DNA of 64,000 bases from Mycoplasma simbae ATCC 49888. Lineage in GTDB: Bacteria > Bacillota_I > Bacilli_A > Mycoplasmatales > Metamycoplasmataceae. The notes beneath the pieces were generated by a model. It saw only the letters and a list, made by a program, of their open reading frames with translations, had not been told where the DNA came from and ran no database searches. Below are positions 53,184-63,424 of the stretch, one piece after another. The translations under genes and the position numbers were made by a program. Where the stretch lies: NCBI RefSeq assembly GCF_000702705.1, contig NZ_JNJG01000008.1, positions 1 through 64,000 of the forward strand. The letters are read 5' to 3'. Each line of letters starts with the position of its first letter. Position 1 is the stretch's first letter.

Positions 53184-55064
53184 ATGAATTCAAGCCTGAA
53201 ATCGTTACATGAACAAATTGTTTCTCAACTAGATATTGTTGAGGAAGTTAGCAAATACATAACTTTGTCTAAAAAAGGTCAAAGTTATGTTTGTTTATGT
53301 CCTTTTCATGATGACTCTTCACCTTCAATGAACGTAAGTTCAAGTAAACAAATATTCAAATGTTTTGCGTGTGGTGTTGGAGGTGATGTTGTTAGCTTTG
53401 TTTCTAGATTCAAAAAAACCAGCTATGTTGATACATTAAAACAACTCGCTTTGGAACATAATATTGAAGTAAGTTCAAATCTGTTTTATGAACCTAAAAG
53501 CAAATACACTGAACAAGATTTAGCAGTTTTGGATTTACTTGAAAAAGTTAACTCATTTTATAAACTTGAGTTCAAAAGACTCAAAAATACTGAACTAAAT
53601 GAGTTTTTTACAAGTAGAAAACTTGATAATGATTTAATAAACGATTTTGATATTGGCTACGCCAGTGGCGAAAATTTCCTTAATTTTTTCAAAAGTGAAT
53701 TAGAAGCCAATCCATTTTTATTTGTTAAGGCAGGATTAATTAATCCCGAAAATAAATTAGCACTTTTTTATAACCGCGTGATATTTGGGATTAGAAATAG
53801 CGAAGGTAAAATTGTTGGTTTTAGTGCACGTGCTCTGCAAAAGGATATTAAACCTAAGTATGTAAATTCAGCGGAGTCAAATTTATTTCAAAAATCAGAA
53901 CTTTTATACAATTTTTATAGAACAAAGTCTCATTTTGATCAAAATTCACTAATAATTGTTGAAGGCTTTTTTGATGTTATAGCTCTGCATAAAATTGGTA
54001 TTTATAATTCCGTTGCCCTAATGGGAACAGCGCTCACCACTAAACATTTACGTTTGCTTAATAATAAACAAATCACAATATTTTTAGATGGCGATCAAGC
54101 AGGTCAAAACGCTTCGCTAAAAAACGCAAAATTTTTAATCGAACATGGTTACGACGTTAAAATTGTTGTCAATAAAACGCGTTTAGATCCTGATGAAATT
54201 ATTATTCAATATGGACCCCAATATCTTAATGATTTACTAAAGCAAGCTCCAAATGCATTAGATTTTATTTATGATTACTTTAAAACGCAATTCAATTTAG
54301 TTGCTGGGCAAAATAACAATTTAAATAGCATTCAAAACTTTATTAGCAGTTTTGAACCGTATTTAAAAGGCGTAAAACAAAATATTGCTCATTTTTATGC
54401 TTCGCGAATAAAAAACGATTTTAATTTTGAAGTTAATTTTGATGCAAATATCAATTCAGACTCAGATGAATACAGCTTACCAAATGAATATGATTTTGTT
54501 GATACTGGTGAATTTTTAGCACATGATTTTGTACCTGATTATGTGCCACAAAGCGACATAAAAGATTCATTTGACCCTAACACCTATACACTTGTAAATA
54601 AATCGCTTCAGTCTAATAAAAAAATAACCCTTGGCTGAGTAGATCGCTTGTTTTATGTGTTGCTTGAACATCCTAATTTAATATCTTTATTTTTGGAGCG
54701 CGAATCTAAAGACATAATGAATTTGAGAGTTTTTGATGATTATAAGCAAGATATTTATGAGCAATTAAAATCTGGTCAGATGAATGCTGAACAATTGCAG
54801 GACAGCAAAAATAAATTAACTCACAATAATGAATATTTAGAAGAATATGAACAATTTATGAATGATTTTACACAAAATAAAGCAGATTTGCATAATTTAC
54901 AAATCAATTTAGATTTGCTTTATACAAACGCTTTAAGAGAATGTGATGATAAATATATTGAGACAACGAAAAATCCTAAATTAATCCAAACTATTTCAGC
55001 TAATGCCGAAATGTTTGAGGAACACACACAAACAATGCTACGCATTAATAGGAGGAAAAAATAA
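53184..55064 (+). CDS. dnaG: DNA primase
   Basis: Synthesises RNA primers for replication. The 626 residues have the N-terminal zinc site formed by Cys39, His42, Cys60 and Cys63 (CPFH ... CFACGVGGD). The TOPRIM domain shows IIVEGFFDVIALHKIG and ITIFLDGDQAGQ. The C-terminal helicase-interaction domain is diverged. One UGA near residue 485 splits the frame. It overlaps rpoD as TAATG. The dnaG-rpoD order is the ancestral macromolecular synthesis operon. Confidence 0.95.
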
Positions 55065-56560
55065 TGGCAAATGAATTAGAAACTGTCGTTAAATTAGTTG
55101 AAAAACACGCCAAAAAAGAAGAAAATCAACAACTTTCACAAGCTCAAGTTTATGAGTATCTTGATGAAATTAAGGTTGAAATACCTGACGAATTAATGGA
55201 CGAGATGTTAGAGCTTCTACACGAAAGAGGTGTTATTGCTGATGATGTTGACGCTGGCGATGAAGAAGAAGTTGGCGAAGACGATATTATTGGCGAAATC
55301 AACGAGAATGGTGATGACGAAAGCGCCGAAGTAAGTGATGAAGACGAGCAAGGCTTTAAAAAACGTACCGATGTGCAAGAAGAAGAATTTGACGTAGATG
55401 AAGATATTGACTCTTCAATCAACATTGATGATTATGATGATGATTACACATCGGAATATGGTTTTAGTGATGATTATGAATATTCAGATGATTCAAGTTA
55501 CGCTGAGGAAGATGAAGAAGAACTAATTGAGCGTAAAGAAAGAAAAAATACTAAAAAAGAATCAAAACGTAAAAGTTCAAAAGATATTACTGACGAAGAT
55601 TTAGAAATTGAAACATATGATGATGAAGAAATTGACCTTTCAAAAGATGATGGCTCAGTTTCAGCCAACGAACTAAGAAACAAGCTAACTGAAACTAACG
55701 ACATTGTTAAATGATACATGCGTTGAATTGGTAAATACGGTAAACTTTTAACCAAAGAAGAAGAAGAAAAACTTGCCCTAGAGATGGAAAAAGGTGGTTT
55801 TAGAGGCAAAAGAGCGCGTGACAAGCTAATCAAACGTAATTTGCGTTTGGTTATCAATAATGCCAAAAAATACAAAAATAGAGGTTTAAGCTTTATTGAC
55901 TTAATTTCTGAAGGTAACTCGGGAATTGTTAAGGCTGTTCAAAAATACAATGTAAGCAAAGGCTTTAAATTCTCTACTTATGCTACTTGATGAATTCGTC
56001 AAGCCATCACTCGCGCTGTTGCGGACCAAGCTAGAACTATCCGTGTACCAGTACACATGGTTGAAACTATCAACAAAATCACCAAAATTGAACGTGAATT
56101 GCACCAAGAAAATGGTACCGAACCTTCTGATGAGGAAATAGCAGCAAGATATGGTCAAGGCTATACAGCAGAAAAAGTTAGATACATTCGTAAAATCAAT
56201 ATCGATCCAATTTCGCTAGACAAGCAAATTGGTAAAGAAAATGATTCATCATTTTCAGATTTTGTTAAAGATGAAAGTGTTGTCAACCCAATTGATTATG
56301 CTTCACAAGAAGAATTGGTTGACATGTTAAATGAAATCTTAAATGAATCATTAGACCCAGACGAGAAAAAATTAATCTGTAAACGTTATGGCGTTGGTGT
56401 AGATGAAAATGGTAATAAATATAGCATCACTCCATTAGAAGAATTAGCCAAAGAACGTAACGTTTCTAAGGAAAGAATTCGTCAAATCGAAAACAAAATA
56501 TTGAGAAAACTTAAGAATTGCACTCGTAAAGGCAAACATTTAAAGGATTTTTTTAGATAA
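55064..56560 (+). CDS. rpoD: RNA polymerase primary sigma factor
   Basis: Housekeeping sigma-70 factor, 498 residues. A very acidic insert fills about residues 65-190 (rich in Asp, Glu, Ser), between the N-terminal region and the start of region 1.2/2 at about 205. Region 2 has [20 protein letters not shown] and [19 protein letters not shown]. Region 4 has [19 protein letters not shown]. Trp codons in 2.4 are UGA. The next gene starts with a TAATG overlap. Confidence 0.96.
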
Positions 56561-57330
56561 TGCAAATTAAAAAAGTTACTTCATTTCTTTTAGGTTTATA
56601 CCCACTGAGCAACGCGGAAGAATGAGACCCTGTAGGTTTTGCTCCTAAATTCGCCCTAAGTGAAACCATTAAAGGAGCAGTTGTTGCAATTGATTTAACA
56701 ACTGATGTGCTTCAACAAGCTATTAAATCAAAAGCTAATTTAATAATTGTTCACCACCCATTTAGATTCGCAGAAACTTGACAAGATGAGTTTAAATTAG
56801 CTCCTTACAAGAAAAAAATCTACGAGCAATTAAAAAAATATCGCATCAGTGTATTAGCTTTGCACACAAACTATGACAATAATACCAATGGAACTTCGCA
56901 CCAAATAGCTAAAAAACTAGGTTTTGGCAATTCTATTGTTTCGTATAAAAAGCCTTACCCAAGTGTAGTTGAAGCCTTCACTGGCTTAAGTGAGCTAAAA
57001 ATGAAATTTGAACATTTACTAAATCTTAAGCAAATGCGTACAAATGTCAATGATACAGCCAAAAAATACAGAAAAATAGCGTTTTTATCAGGCTCAGGTG
57101 GAGCTGATTTAGCTTATGAATTAAGCCAAAACAAGGTTGAATTAATTATCACTAGCGATATTAAATGAAATGAATGACTTTTATACCGCGAACACAACAT
57201 TGATGTGCTAGAAGTTTCGCATTTAGATGAACAAGTTTTTGTGCATCATATTTGTCAACAACTAAGCCGTGAATTTAACGATTTATCAATTATTCCTGTT
57301 TTAATGCAGGAACCATATAAGAATTTTTAG
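56560..57330 (+). CDS. NIF3-like dinuclear metal protein
   Basis: A 256-residue member of the NIF3/YqfO family, which forms toroidal hexamers with two metals. IIVHHPFRF holds metal-binding His residues, LHTNYDN lies in the first half, and the C-terminal half has the SGSGGADLAYEL stretch and the EVSHLDEQVFVHH residues. It lacks the middle PII-like insert, so it is the short form. The start overlaps rpoD as TAATG. YqfO next to rpoD is known in Bacillus, supporting the call. The function is not settled. Confidence 0.88.
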
Positions 57331-57339
57331 GAGTTAAAT

Positions 57340-57831
57340 ATGGATTTTTCAAGAATATTTAGAATGCAAAAAGAGCTAGATCATGCTATTAACTCCCGCG
57401 ATGATTTGCATCATGTTGACCACACCGAATGACAAGCTAAATGATCTTTAGCCTTGCTGGTCGAATTTGCTGAATTCGCCAATGAAGTTCAATGCTTTAA
57501 ATACTGAAAAAAACATATAAATGTCAATCATGATGCTGTTTTAGAAGAATTTGCCGACGTGCTACATTTTTTAGGTTCATACGCTTACCAACTTGATGTA
57601 AACCCAATTATTGAACCTAAAATTGTCTCAAAATTTCCTACAGATCAAATTCTTGAAATATTCAGAATTGCAAGTAGCGCTAAAACAAACATCACCAAAG
57701 AAATTATTAGTGAATTGCTTTCTCTATCTTTAGGTTGTGCCAAAATGCTAAATTATAGCGATGAAGATATCATGAAATGATACGAAGTAAAGAACCAAAA
57801 AAACTTTGAACGTGTCAAAAACCATTACTAA
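57340..57831 (+). CDS. Dimeric dUTP diphosphatase (MazG-like)
   Basis: A 163-residue protein of the dimeric dUTPase-2/MazG-like family, which hydrolyses dUTP to dUMP. It has the EFAEFANEVQCFKYWKK stretch and EEFADVLHFLGSY, matching the helix motifs ExxE and ExxD that bind Mg. Ribosome binding site TAGGAG overlaps the nif3 stop. It closes the plus-strand macro-operon. Confidence 0.85.
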
Positions 57832-57860
57832 AAATCCAATAAATTTGTGTATAAAACAAC

Positions 57861-57890
57861 AAAAAAATCAACTTTTGCGAGTTGATTTTT
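57861..57890. terminator. Bidirectional terminator between the dUTPase and the ymdB-like gene
   Basis: Arms AAAATCAAC/GTTGATTTT with an eight-base loop, flanked by A and T runs, between two convergent genes. Confidence 0.8.
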
Positions 57891-57891
57891 A

Positions 57892-58704
57892 TTATGGCAA
57901 TATGGTAATAGCTTGTATTTTATTATTGTGTTTTTCTATAGTATTTAGCTCAAGAACTACAGCATTAAATTGGCACTCGTTATCCGAAATTTGAAATTTG
58001 CTCATTGCACCATAGCGCATGTGTTCATAAACTTGCTGAAAATTAGCTCCAATAGCACTATTGTAAGGACCTACCATACCGGCATCACTTATAAAGCAAG
58101 TGCCTTTTGGCAACACTCTGGCATCATTAGTTTGCACATGTGTATGGGTTCCGCAAACTGCGTCAACTTTGCCATCAAGATATAATGCTAATACCACCTT
58201 TTCACTTGTGGTTTCACCATGAAAATCAATAAAATGAAAGTCTGCTTTTTCACTGTGTTCAACCACAAAATCAGCAGCATCGAAAAAATTATCAGCGCTT
58301 TCATGTTTTCAAGGGCGAAGCAACTTATTGAATGCAATGCCCATTAGTGATGTTACTCTAATACTAATCCCGTTGTTTAAGCGAAAAATATTTGAACCAT
58401 GGCCTGTATATGAATTTGCAATATTTAAAGGTCTAATCACATCTTCATTATTAATGATTTCAAAAATGCCTTCTTGTGCTCACACGTGATTTCCTAGTGT
58501 AAATACGTCAATACCTAAAGATTTAAGCACATCATAATCACGCTTAATAAAACCTTTACGATCAGACACGTTTTCGGCTTGAGCTATTGTGAAATCAATA
58601 TTATATTTATCTTTAATGCTTTGAATGTGTTTAGCAACAGTTTCAATGCCAGGTTGAGCAAAAATGTCGCCAATAAAAAGTATATTTATTTTTTTATTTA
58701 ACAT
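57892..58704 (-). CDS. YmdB-type metallophosphoesterase (TIGR00282)
   Basis: A 270-residue calcineurin-like phosphoesterase, related to Bacillus YmdB (a phosphodiesterase acting on 2',3'-cNMP and affecting biofilm). INILFIGDIFAQPGIE holds the first metal Asp, TLGNHVWAQEGIF gives the Asn-His pair, DFHGETTSEK and GTHTHVQTND give the remaining His ligands. The start at 58704 is preferred (MLNKKI, GAGGGAT upstream) over an in-frame ATG at 58773. UGA Trp codons split the frame. Confidence 0.88.
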
Positions 58705-58758
58705 ATCCCTCAAATCTACATATATAATAATAACAAAAATATATTTATTGGAGAACAA

Positions 58759-58989
58759 ATGAGTCAAGAACAAAGAAAAGATGAAACATTAATGCTAATT
58801 GCAAAAATTTTCATCATTATTACAATGATACTAACATTTTGATTAGTATTTCCGCTAGTTATAGGTTTTTTAGTATTAAACAAAATCAAAAAAGGATTTT
58901 TAGACAAAAACGACCGTATTGTTTGAGGTGTTATTACACTTTTAACTCTTTCAGTAGTTTCTGGCGTTTTAATCCTAGTATCAGAGTAA
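58759..58989 (+). CDS. Small two-helix membrane protein
   Basis: A 76-residue protein with hydrophobic helices at about 12-40 and 55-73 separated by a basic loop (NKIKKGFLDKND). The GGAGAACAA site precedes ATG 58759. It is transcribed divergently from the ymdB-like gene, whose possible upstream start at 58773 it would overlap. Both Trp codons are UGA. I do not recognise it. Confidence 0.7.
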
Positions 58990-59016
58990 AAAAATCATTC
59001 GCGAGAATGATTTTTT
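58990..59016. terminator. Bidirectional terminator between the small membrane gene and recA
   Basis: Ten-base arms AAAATCATTC/GAATGATTTT around a four-base loop, followed by T runs on both strands. Confidence 0.8.
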
Positions 59017-59998
59017 AAACAGTTTTTTGTTCAATTTCCTGTAAAAATTCAGTATTTTGTTTGAATAAATCCTTCAATGCTTTTTTGCCCTGACAAAGAT
59101 TTTCCCCTTGATAAGCGTATCAAGAACCTTTCTTTTCAATTACATTTTTTTGGCACGCAAGTTCAATTAATTCACCCAACGCATCAATTCCTTGACCAAA
59201 CACAATCTCGGTCTGGAATGTTTTGAAAGGCGGTGCTAGTTTATTTTTAACAACCTTAATTTTTACATCGTTACCAATAATTTCTTTGCCTTCAACAATT
59301 GAAGATACTCTTCTAACCTCAATACGTACAGATGAGTAAAACTTCAATGCTCTTCCACCTGTGGTGGTTTCCGGGTTGCCAAACATAACACCAATTTTTT
59401 CACGAATCTGGTTCACAAAAATAATAGTTGTGTTTGTTTTATTTAATGTTGCGGTTATTTTACGCAGCGATTTAGACATCAACCGTGCGTGCAAGCCAAT
59501 TTGATTATCACTCATTTCTCCATTTAATTCTGCTTCAGGTACAAGCGCTGCTACTGAGTCAACAATGATTAAATCAATTGCTCCGCTTTTAGCTAAATAA
59601 TCAACTATATCCATTGCTTGCTCGCCACTGTCTGGCTGCGAAATAATTAACTTATCTAAATCAATGCCTAAATTTACTGCATAATTTGGATCAATTGAAT
59701 GCTCAGCGTCAATAAAGGCAGCAATTCCGCCACGTTTTTGAACCTCCGCAATCGCGTGCAAACATAGTGTTGTTTTACCGCCGCTTTCAGGACCAAAAAT
59801 TTCAATTATACGCCCCTCTGGATAACCTCCAATTCCTAGTGCATCATTAAGTAAATATGAACCTGTTGGCACTACATTTACAGAGTGTGCGAGGTCATTT
59901 TGATCAAAAAAGGCTATAGCTTCTGAACCAAATTTTTTAGTAATTTCACTAATGGTTTTTTTAATTGTTTCGTCTAATACTTTGTTTTCCTTTTCCAT
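59015..59998 (-). CDS. recA: Recombinase RecA
   Basis: Strand-exchange protein for homologous recombination. The 327 residues include Walker [10 protein letters not shown] (69-77), [12 protein letters not shown] and the L2 loop [21 protein letters not shown] short C-terminal region ([23 protein letters not shown] in part) only appears if the UGA at 59120-59122 is read as Trp. Its upstream region shows no SOS-type inverted repeat by eye. It flanks the prophage-like region. Confidence 0.96.
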
Positions 59999-60308
59999 TT
60001 TTTCCTTTCACACTCTTATACATTTTTCTGTTTAATGATGTGTACAAAAAAACTTTTTTAACATTTTAATACATTTTTTTCAATAATTTATAAGCAAACA
60101 ATGCTAAGTTATCAAAATGCTTAAAATTCATCCAATATAATTGTACAACTTTGTTAAAAACCACAATAAATCGCTGAATTTGCTTATTTTTTTTAAAAAA
60201 ATACTCACATTTTTTTGCTCTATGTTTATAATTCGGAAAAATTCACAATATATATATATATTATTCCCGAGCTAACCGGATAAAAAATAACGTTTTAATG
60301 CATCTGAA
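59999..60308. other. AT-rich non-coding region between recA and the prophage
   Basis: Roughly 310 bases without a believable gene, with long T and A runs and a TATATATATATATA tract near 60250-60264. It must hold the recA promoter (minus strand) and probably one end of the integrated element. TAAAAAATAACGTTTTA at 60283-60299 has a close reverse-complement match near 62647-62663 (13 bases identical). Confidence 0.5.
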
Positions 60309-60812
60309 TTATAAAATAATTTGCTTTAAACCATTAGAAATATCATAAAAATTAAAGTTATAGCTTCCGTTAGGTACAGCTAAAATAGGCTTTGCTTTAT
60401 CTTTTCTGCAAGCTTTAAGCAGCTTTGCAAAATTATATGCTCCGTTCTTTGGTTTAACTTGAATATATAGCAATTGTGATTCCTTAAATGCGATTAAATC
60501 CACTTGTTTTCCTGCATCATATCCTAATGATGAGGTTAACACAGTGTACAAACATCGCTCTAAATGCGTTTTAACGGCGTTTTCACGCTGGAAATTAACA
60601 AAGCCATAATAAAACATTACCGACCATATTTTGCTCAATTCTAGACGGTTATATCGATTGTGCTTTTTAAGTCATGCAATTACTCTTTTTGTAAAGATTG
60701 ATGAATATTTGTTCCTGAACTCATCAAACGTTTTAGGCTGTTCATTTCATAATATAAATTTAATATTAAAATGTATTTCACTAGGGCTGGGGAAGGGTTT
60801 ATATTGTTTCAT
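60309..60812 (-). CDS. PD-(D/E)XK-like phage protein
   Basis: A 167-residue protein at the left end of the phage region. Its middle reads QVDLIAFKESQLLYIQVKPKNG, with Asp105, Gln118 and Lys120 matching the D-...-QxK arrangement of Holliday-resolvase-like and restriction-like nucleases. The glutamate position before it is unclear. The start at 60812 uses an ATG with no ribosome binding site, while TATAAT sits only seven bases upstream, suggesting leaderless translation. It follows the integrase gene on the same strand. Confidence 0.55.
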
Positions 60813-60818
60813 AAAAAA

Positions 60819-60824
60819 ATTATA
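60819..60824 (-). promoter_or_regulatory. -10 box just before the nuclease-like gene
   Basis: On the minus strand TATAAT ends seven bases before the ATG at 60812. This spacing would put the transcript start at or within the start codon, implying a leaderless mRNA. It also overlaps the integrase 3' end. Confidence 0.35.
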
Positions 60825-60831
60825 AAACAAG

Positions 60832-61782
60832 CTAAGCCTTGCGACTTAGTTTTGTTCTTTCTCATGTTTGTTTAATCATTTTTAAGTATGGCGGGTTATC
60901 ATCGATAGTGGTTTTTAATTTAGCAACATCAGCAAACAACGATTTTTGTATATTTTCCATATTATCGCCCATTATATTTAAATCATCACTTACATATCGT
61001 TGCGTGGTGCTTACGCTTTTGTGTCCCGATAATTTACTAACAATATTTATATCGGCTTTATACTTATTTACACTCCAGGTAATAAAAGTATGGCGTAACA
61101 AATGTGCGTGTATTCCATTGGTAAAATTAGGTACATTTTGAAAAACAAATTTTCGAAATAATGCAAAACAGTTTTTAATTGTCTTAGATTTTAAAATTTT
61201 AACAGTTCCATTTGATAGCATTTCACGCATCTCAATATTATCTTCATCTAAACTTGCTATTCTTGTGTTATTATGTTTTAATGCTTTAAAATAAATCTTA
61301 AAACCGTTTTTAACAAATACTTTAAAATCGATTATATCAATTTCTGCACATCTGATACCAGTAAACAATAAAAACTTAAATCAAAAAGTAAAATTGTCAT
61401 TACCAAACAATTCTAATTGTTCAAATAATATTTTTAATTCTTCATCAGTATAAGCACGGCGGGTTATTTGTGGGCTTTCTACTTTATATAAATCAGTTAA
61501 ATCAATAAAAACTTTGTTTTTGTCACTAATAAACTTTAAAAATAGTGTAAAAACCGTTTTATAAAATCTCTTCGTTGCGTTTGTATATTTATCATTTCTC
61601 AAAATGCGGTTAATGCGTTCAATTAAGTCATCTATGTTTTGGCAACCAGTAAGCATATTTGTTAAAATTTTGTAATTTGTTAAAGTGCCTTTTGCAAGAT
61701 AATTATTATCAAGCTTTTTATTACAATGCTGCATAAACAACTCAATATGCTGATCAATGTTTATTTTAATATCGTTATTCAT
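60832..61782 (-). CDS. Tyrosine-type site-specific integrase
   Basis: A 316-residue recombinase of the XerC/D-phage integrase class. The N-terminal SAM-like domain spans about 1-105. The catalytic set is visible: Arg144 (TGIRCAEI), Lys167 region, His227-x-x-Arg230 (HLLRHTF), His254 (SGHKSV) and the nucleophile Tyr263 (QRYVS). Two UGA Trp codons split it, and reading the last as Trp adds a short tail. It is immediately downstream of an unknown gene that overlaps its start by eight bases. Confidence 0.9.
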
Positions 61783-62236
61783 TTTTATTTCTTCCTTTTC
61801 AAAATTTAGCCAATGATTTTTTAGACATTAACACAAGCATTGGAGTGTGTCCTTCAAGTTGTCAAATTGTCCAAATATCTTTGTTTTTATTTGCTTTTGC
61901 AAATGATCCTAATTCATAGGCTAAAAATAACGCTAAATGCTGCATAAACGTTTTAAAAGGTTGATATATTCAGCCGTTAACATGCTTATTAATTTCAAAA
62001 TGCTTATCAGTAATAGTTATTATTTTGTCTTGTAATAATGTTTGCACCAAATTATTAGTTGTATTAGTTTTTTTATTTGTATCATAATCTTGATCTAATA
62101 AAAAACCTAAATAGCTTTTTCACTCTTTAAACATAGTTTTGTTATTAGTTAATGCTTTGTCCAATGGTCTCACGCTATAATTTTTAAATAAATTAACCTT
62201 AACGTATTTGTGTAATTGTCTCTCTAAAAAAATCAT
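61775..62236 (-). CDS. Unknown phage-region protein upstream of the integrase
   Basis: A 153-residue protein not visible as a long ORF because of four UGA Trp codons. It is rich in Lys, Asn and Leu, with no signal peptide. A C-terminal part reads WTIWQLEGHTPMLVLMSKKSL. It starts behind AAAGG at 62236 and overlaps the integrase by eight bases, so the two are co-translated. It could be a small DNA-binding or excision protein, but I recognise no helix-turn-helix. Confidence 0.6.
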
Positions 62237-62351
62237 TATAAAAAACCTTTCGAGCGTGTTTTCCCTTTGAAAACGACGCCCGAAAAGTCTATAAACTAAG
62301 TTGTGTTATGATAAAAAACGGTTTTTACTATCAAAATAAACACATTTAAGT

Positions 62352-62397
62352 TATAATAATTTCGAGCGTGTAAGTGAAGGTTACACGCTTCTTTTTA
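62352..62397 (+). terminator. Promoter-proximal hairpin terminator, plus strand
   Basis: TATAAT at 62352-62357 is followed eight bases later by a perfect nine-base stem (AGCGTGTAA at 62365-62373, TTACACGCT at 62381-62389) with a TTTTT tail. A transcript from this -10 would be only some 30 nt long. Confidence 0.5.
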
Positions 62398-62412
62398 TTA
62401 TTTTAATTTTGC

Positions 62413-62441
62413 TAAAAGAAAAAGGCGGATATTGTCCGCCT
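62413..62441 (-). terminator. Minus-strand terminator hairpin
   Basis: AGGCGGA/TCCGCCT arms followed on the minus strand by TTTTTCTTTT. A minus -10 (TATAAT) sits at 62504-62499, giving a possible 80-nt RNA ending here. Confidence 0.6.
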
Positions 62442-62540
62442 ACTCCTTGATTTTGTAAAGGTATAATTGCAAGGTGAAGGCTTTCAATTAGCAACATTAT
62501 TATAACACTAATTAGGGACAAAAAAATATATTTTAAAAAA

Positions 62541-62570
62541 ATAAAAAAGAGGACTCCAACTTGTCCTCCG
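62541..62570 (-). terminator. Minus-strand terminator hairpin
   Basis: GAGGAC/GTCCTC arms followed on the minus strand by TTTTTTATTTTTT. A palindromic AT box with TATAAT on both strands lies upstream at 62711-62731. Confidence 0.6.
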
Positions 62571-62586
62571 GTGAAAATGAAATTAC

Positions 62587-62736
62587 ATGGGTTGGTATAA
62601 TCACAAAACCAATATTATTAAATTACGTATTGTTAAAAAGGATGGTCTAAAAACGTTATTTTATGTCACGCAATTTTATCAAGGAGTGGATAGTGCTTTT
62701 TTCTATCCGTCAATATTATATAATAATATTGAGTAA
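62587..62736 (+). CDS. Possible small plus-strand phage ORF
   Basis: A 49-codon ORF whose product begins MGWYNHKTNIIKLRIVKKDG and ends with AFFYPSILYNNIE, a protein-like composition. It is on the opposite strand to the surrounding phage genes. Its Trp is UGG, and no ribosome binding site is seen before ATG 62587. It lies between two minus-strand terminator hairpins, so it could also be an artefact. Confidence 0.35.
   Translation: MGWYNHKTNIIKLRIVKKDGLKTLFYVTQFYQGVDSAFFYPSILYNNIE
62711..62731. repeat. 21-base AT palindrome with -10 boxes on both strands
   Basis: CAATATTAT-ATA-ATAATATTG, nine-base perfect arms. It contains TATAAT in both directions, so it could be a divergent promoter or protein-binding site between the small ORF and the hairpin at 62743-62770. 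Confidence 0.45.
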
Positions 62737-62742
62737 TATAAA

Positions 62743-62770
62743 AAATAACGGTTTATTACGCCGTTATTTT
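62743..62770. terminator. Bidirectional hairpin after the coiled-coil gene
   Basis: ATAACGG/CCGTTAT arms with a nine-base loop, flanked by A and T runs. It can terminate the minus-strand coiled-coil transcript, whose stop lies at 62777. Confidence 0.65.
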
Positions 62771-62776
62771 CTTAAT

Positions 62777-63415
62777 TTAATTTATTTTGTAGCTTTTTTC
62801 CTCGGTTTTAGGTTCTTCTACAGCTTTTTCTTCAATTGGTTCAGCTTTTTCAATTGTTTTTGCTGGTTGAAATACATTTCCCGCAGCCTGGAACATTTGG
62901 GCAAGTGTATTATATTGTTGTTTGAATTCATCAACGGATTTTAGTTCTTCGCCTAATCTTTGGGCTTCTAATTTAGCTATTTCAATTTCCTTATCTTTGC
63001 TTAAGGCGTATTGTTTAGCTAATTCTAATTCTTTTTGTAGTTCCATAATTTTATTAGCATCTCTATTATCATCTTCTTTAGATTTTGCTAATTGTTTTTC
63101 AAGTTCTTCAAAATAAATTTTTTCATTCTTTTGTTCATATGCGGTTAATTTGGCTTTGTAAAGTCTCATTAAATCCTCATTGGTTTTAATAATGTATTCA
63201 TTTTGCTTAATAATGAATTTAAGTTCCACAATTTTAGCTGATAGTTCTTTTTCTTTGTTGTTGAACTCTAATCTGTCCGTTTCAATTTGCTTATAAAGTT
63301 TTTTAACTTGCTTTCCTGTGCCAAATTGGCGAATCAATACAGCAATAAAACCGCATAAAGCAAAAAAGATACCTATAAATTGAATTATATTTTCTACTGT
63401 TATATGTCAACTCAT
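62777..63415 (-). CDS. Transmembrane coiled-coil phage protein
   Basis: A 212-residue protein with one N-terminal transmembrane helix (about 7-27, FIGIFFALCGFIAVLI) and a long heptad-rich coiled coil from about 35 to 165. An acidic, Lys/Glu-rich C-terminal tail follows. A UGA Trp at residue 3 (MSW) and the AGGAG site fix the start at 63415. The position behind a tail-fibre-like gene suggests a phage structural, holin-adjacent or spanin-like role; no family is recognised. Confidence 0.65.
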
Positions 63416-63424
63416 TTTATTCTC

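Larger units (their letters stand above)
62237..62586. other. Hairpin-rich non-coding region of the prophage
   Basis: No gene of convincing length. Two direct copies of TTTCGAGCGTGT occur at about 62254 and 62361. Three terminator-like hairpins and two or three -10 boxes are interleaved (see entries at 62352-62397, 62413-62441 and 62541-62570). A tiny minus-strand frame of 38 codons runs through the second hairpin but is probably chance. Confidence 0.5.

Noticed and set aside
55150-55425. Long minus-strand frame, Ser-rich, opposite rpoD
   Set aside because: It is the mirror of the acidic insert codons (GAT/GAA read as ATC/TTC) and has no start site or homology.
62389-62505. 38-codon minus-strand frame next to a -10 box
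   Set aside because: It runs through two hairpins and ends in the second stem. A short RNA is more likely than a protein.
62663-62944. Hydrophobic 93-codon plus-strand frame
   Set aside because: It runs through a terminator hairpin and the tail of the coiled-coil gene; composition is just the AT bias. The shorter 62587 frame is slightly more plausible.
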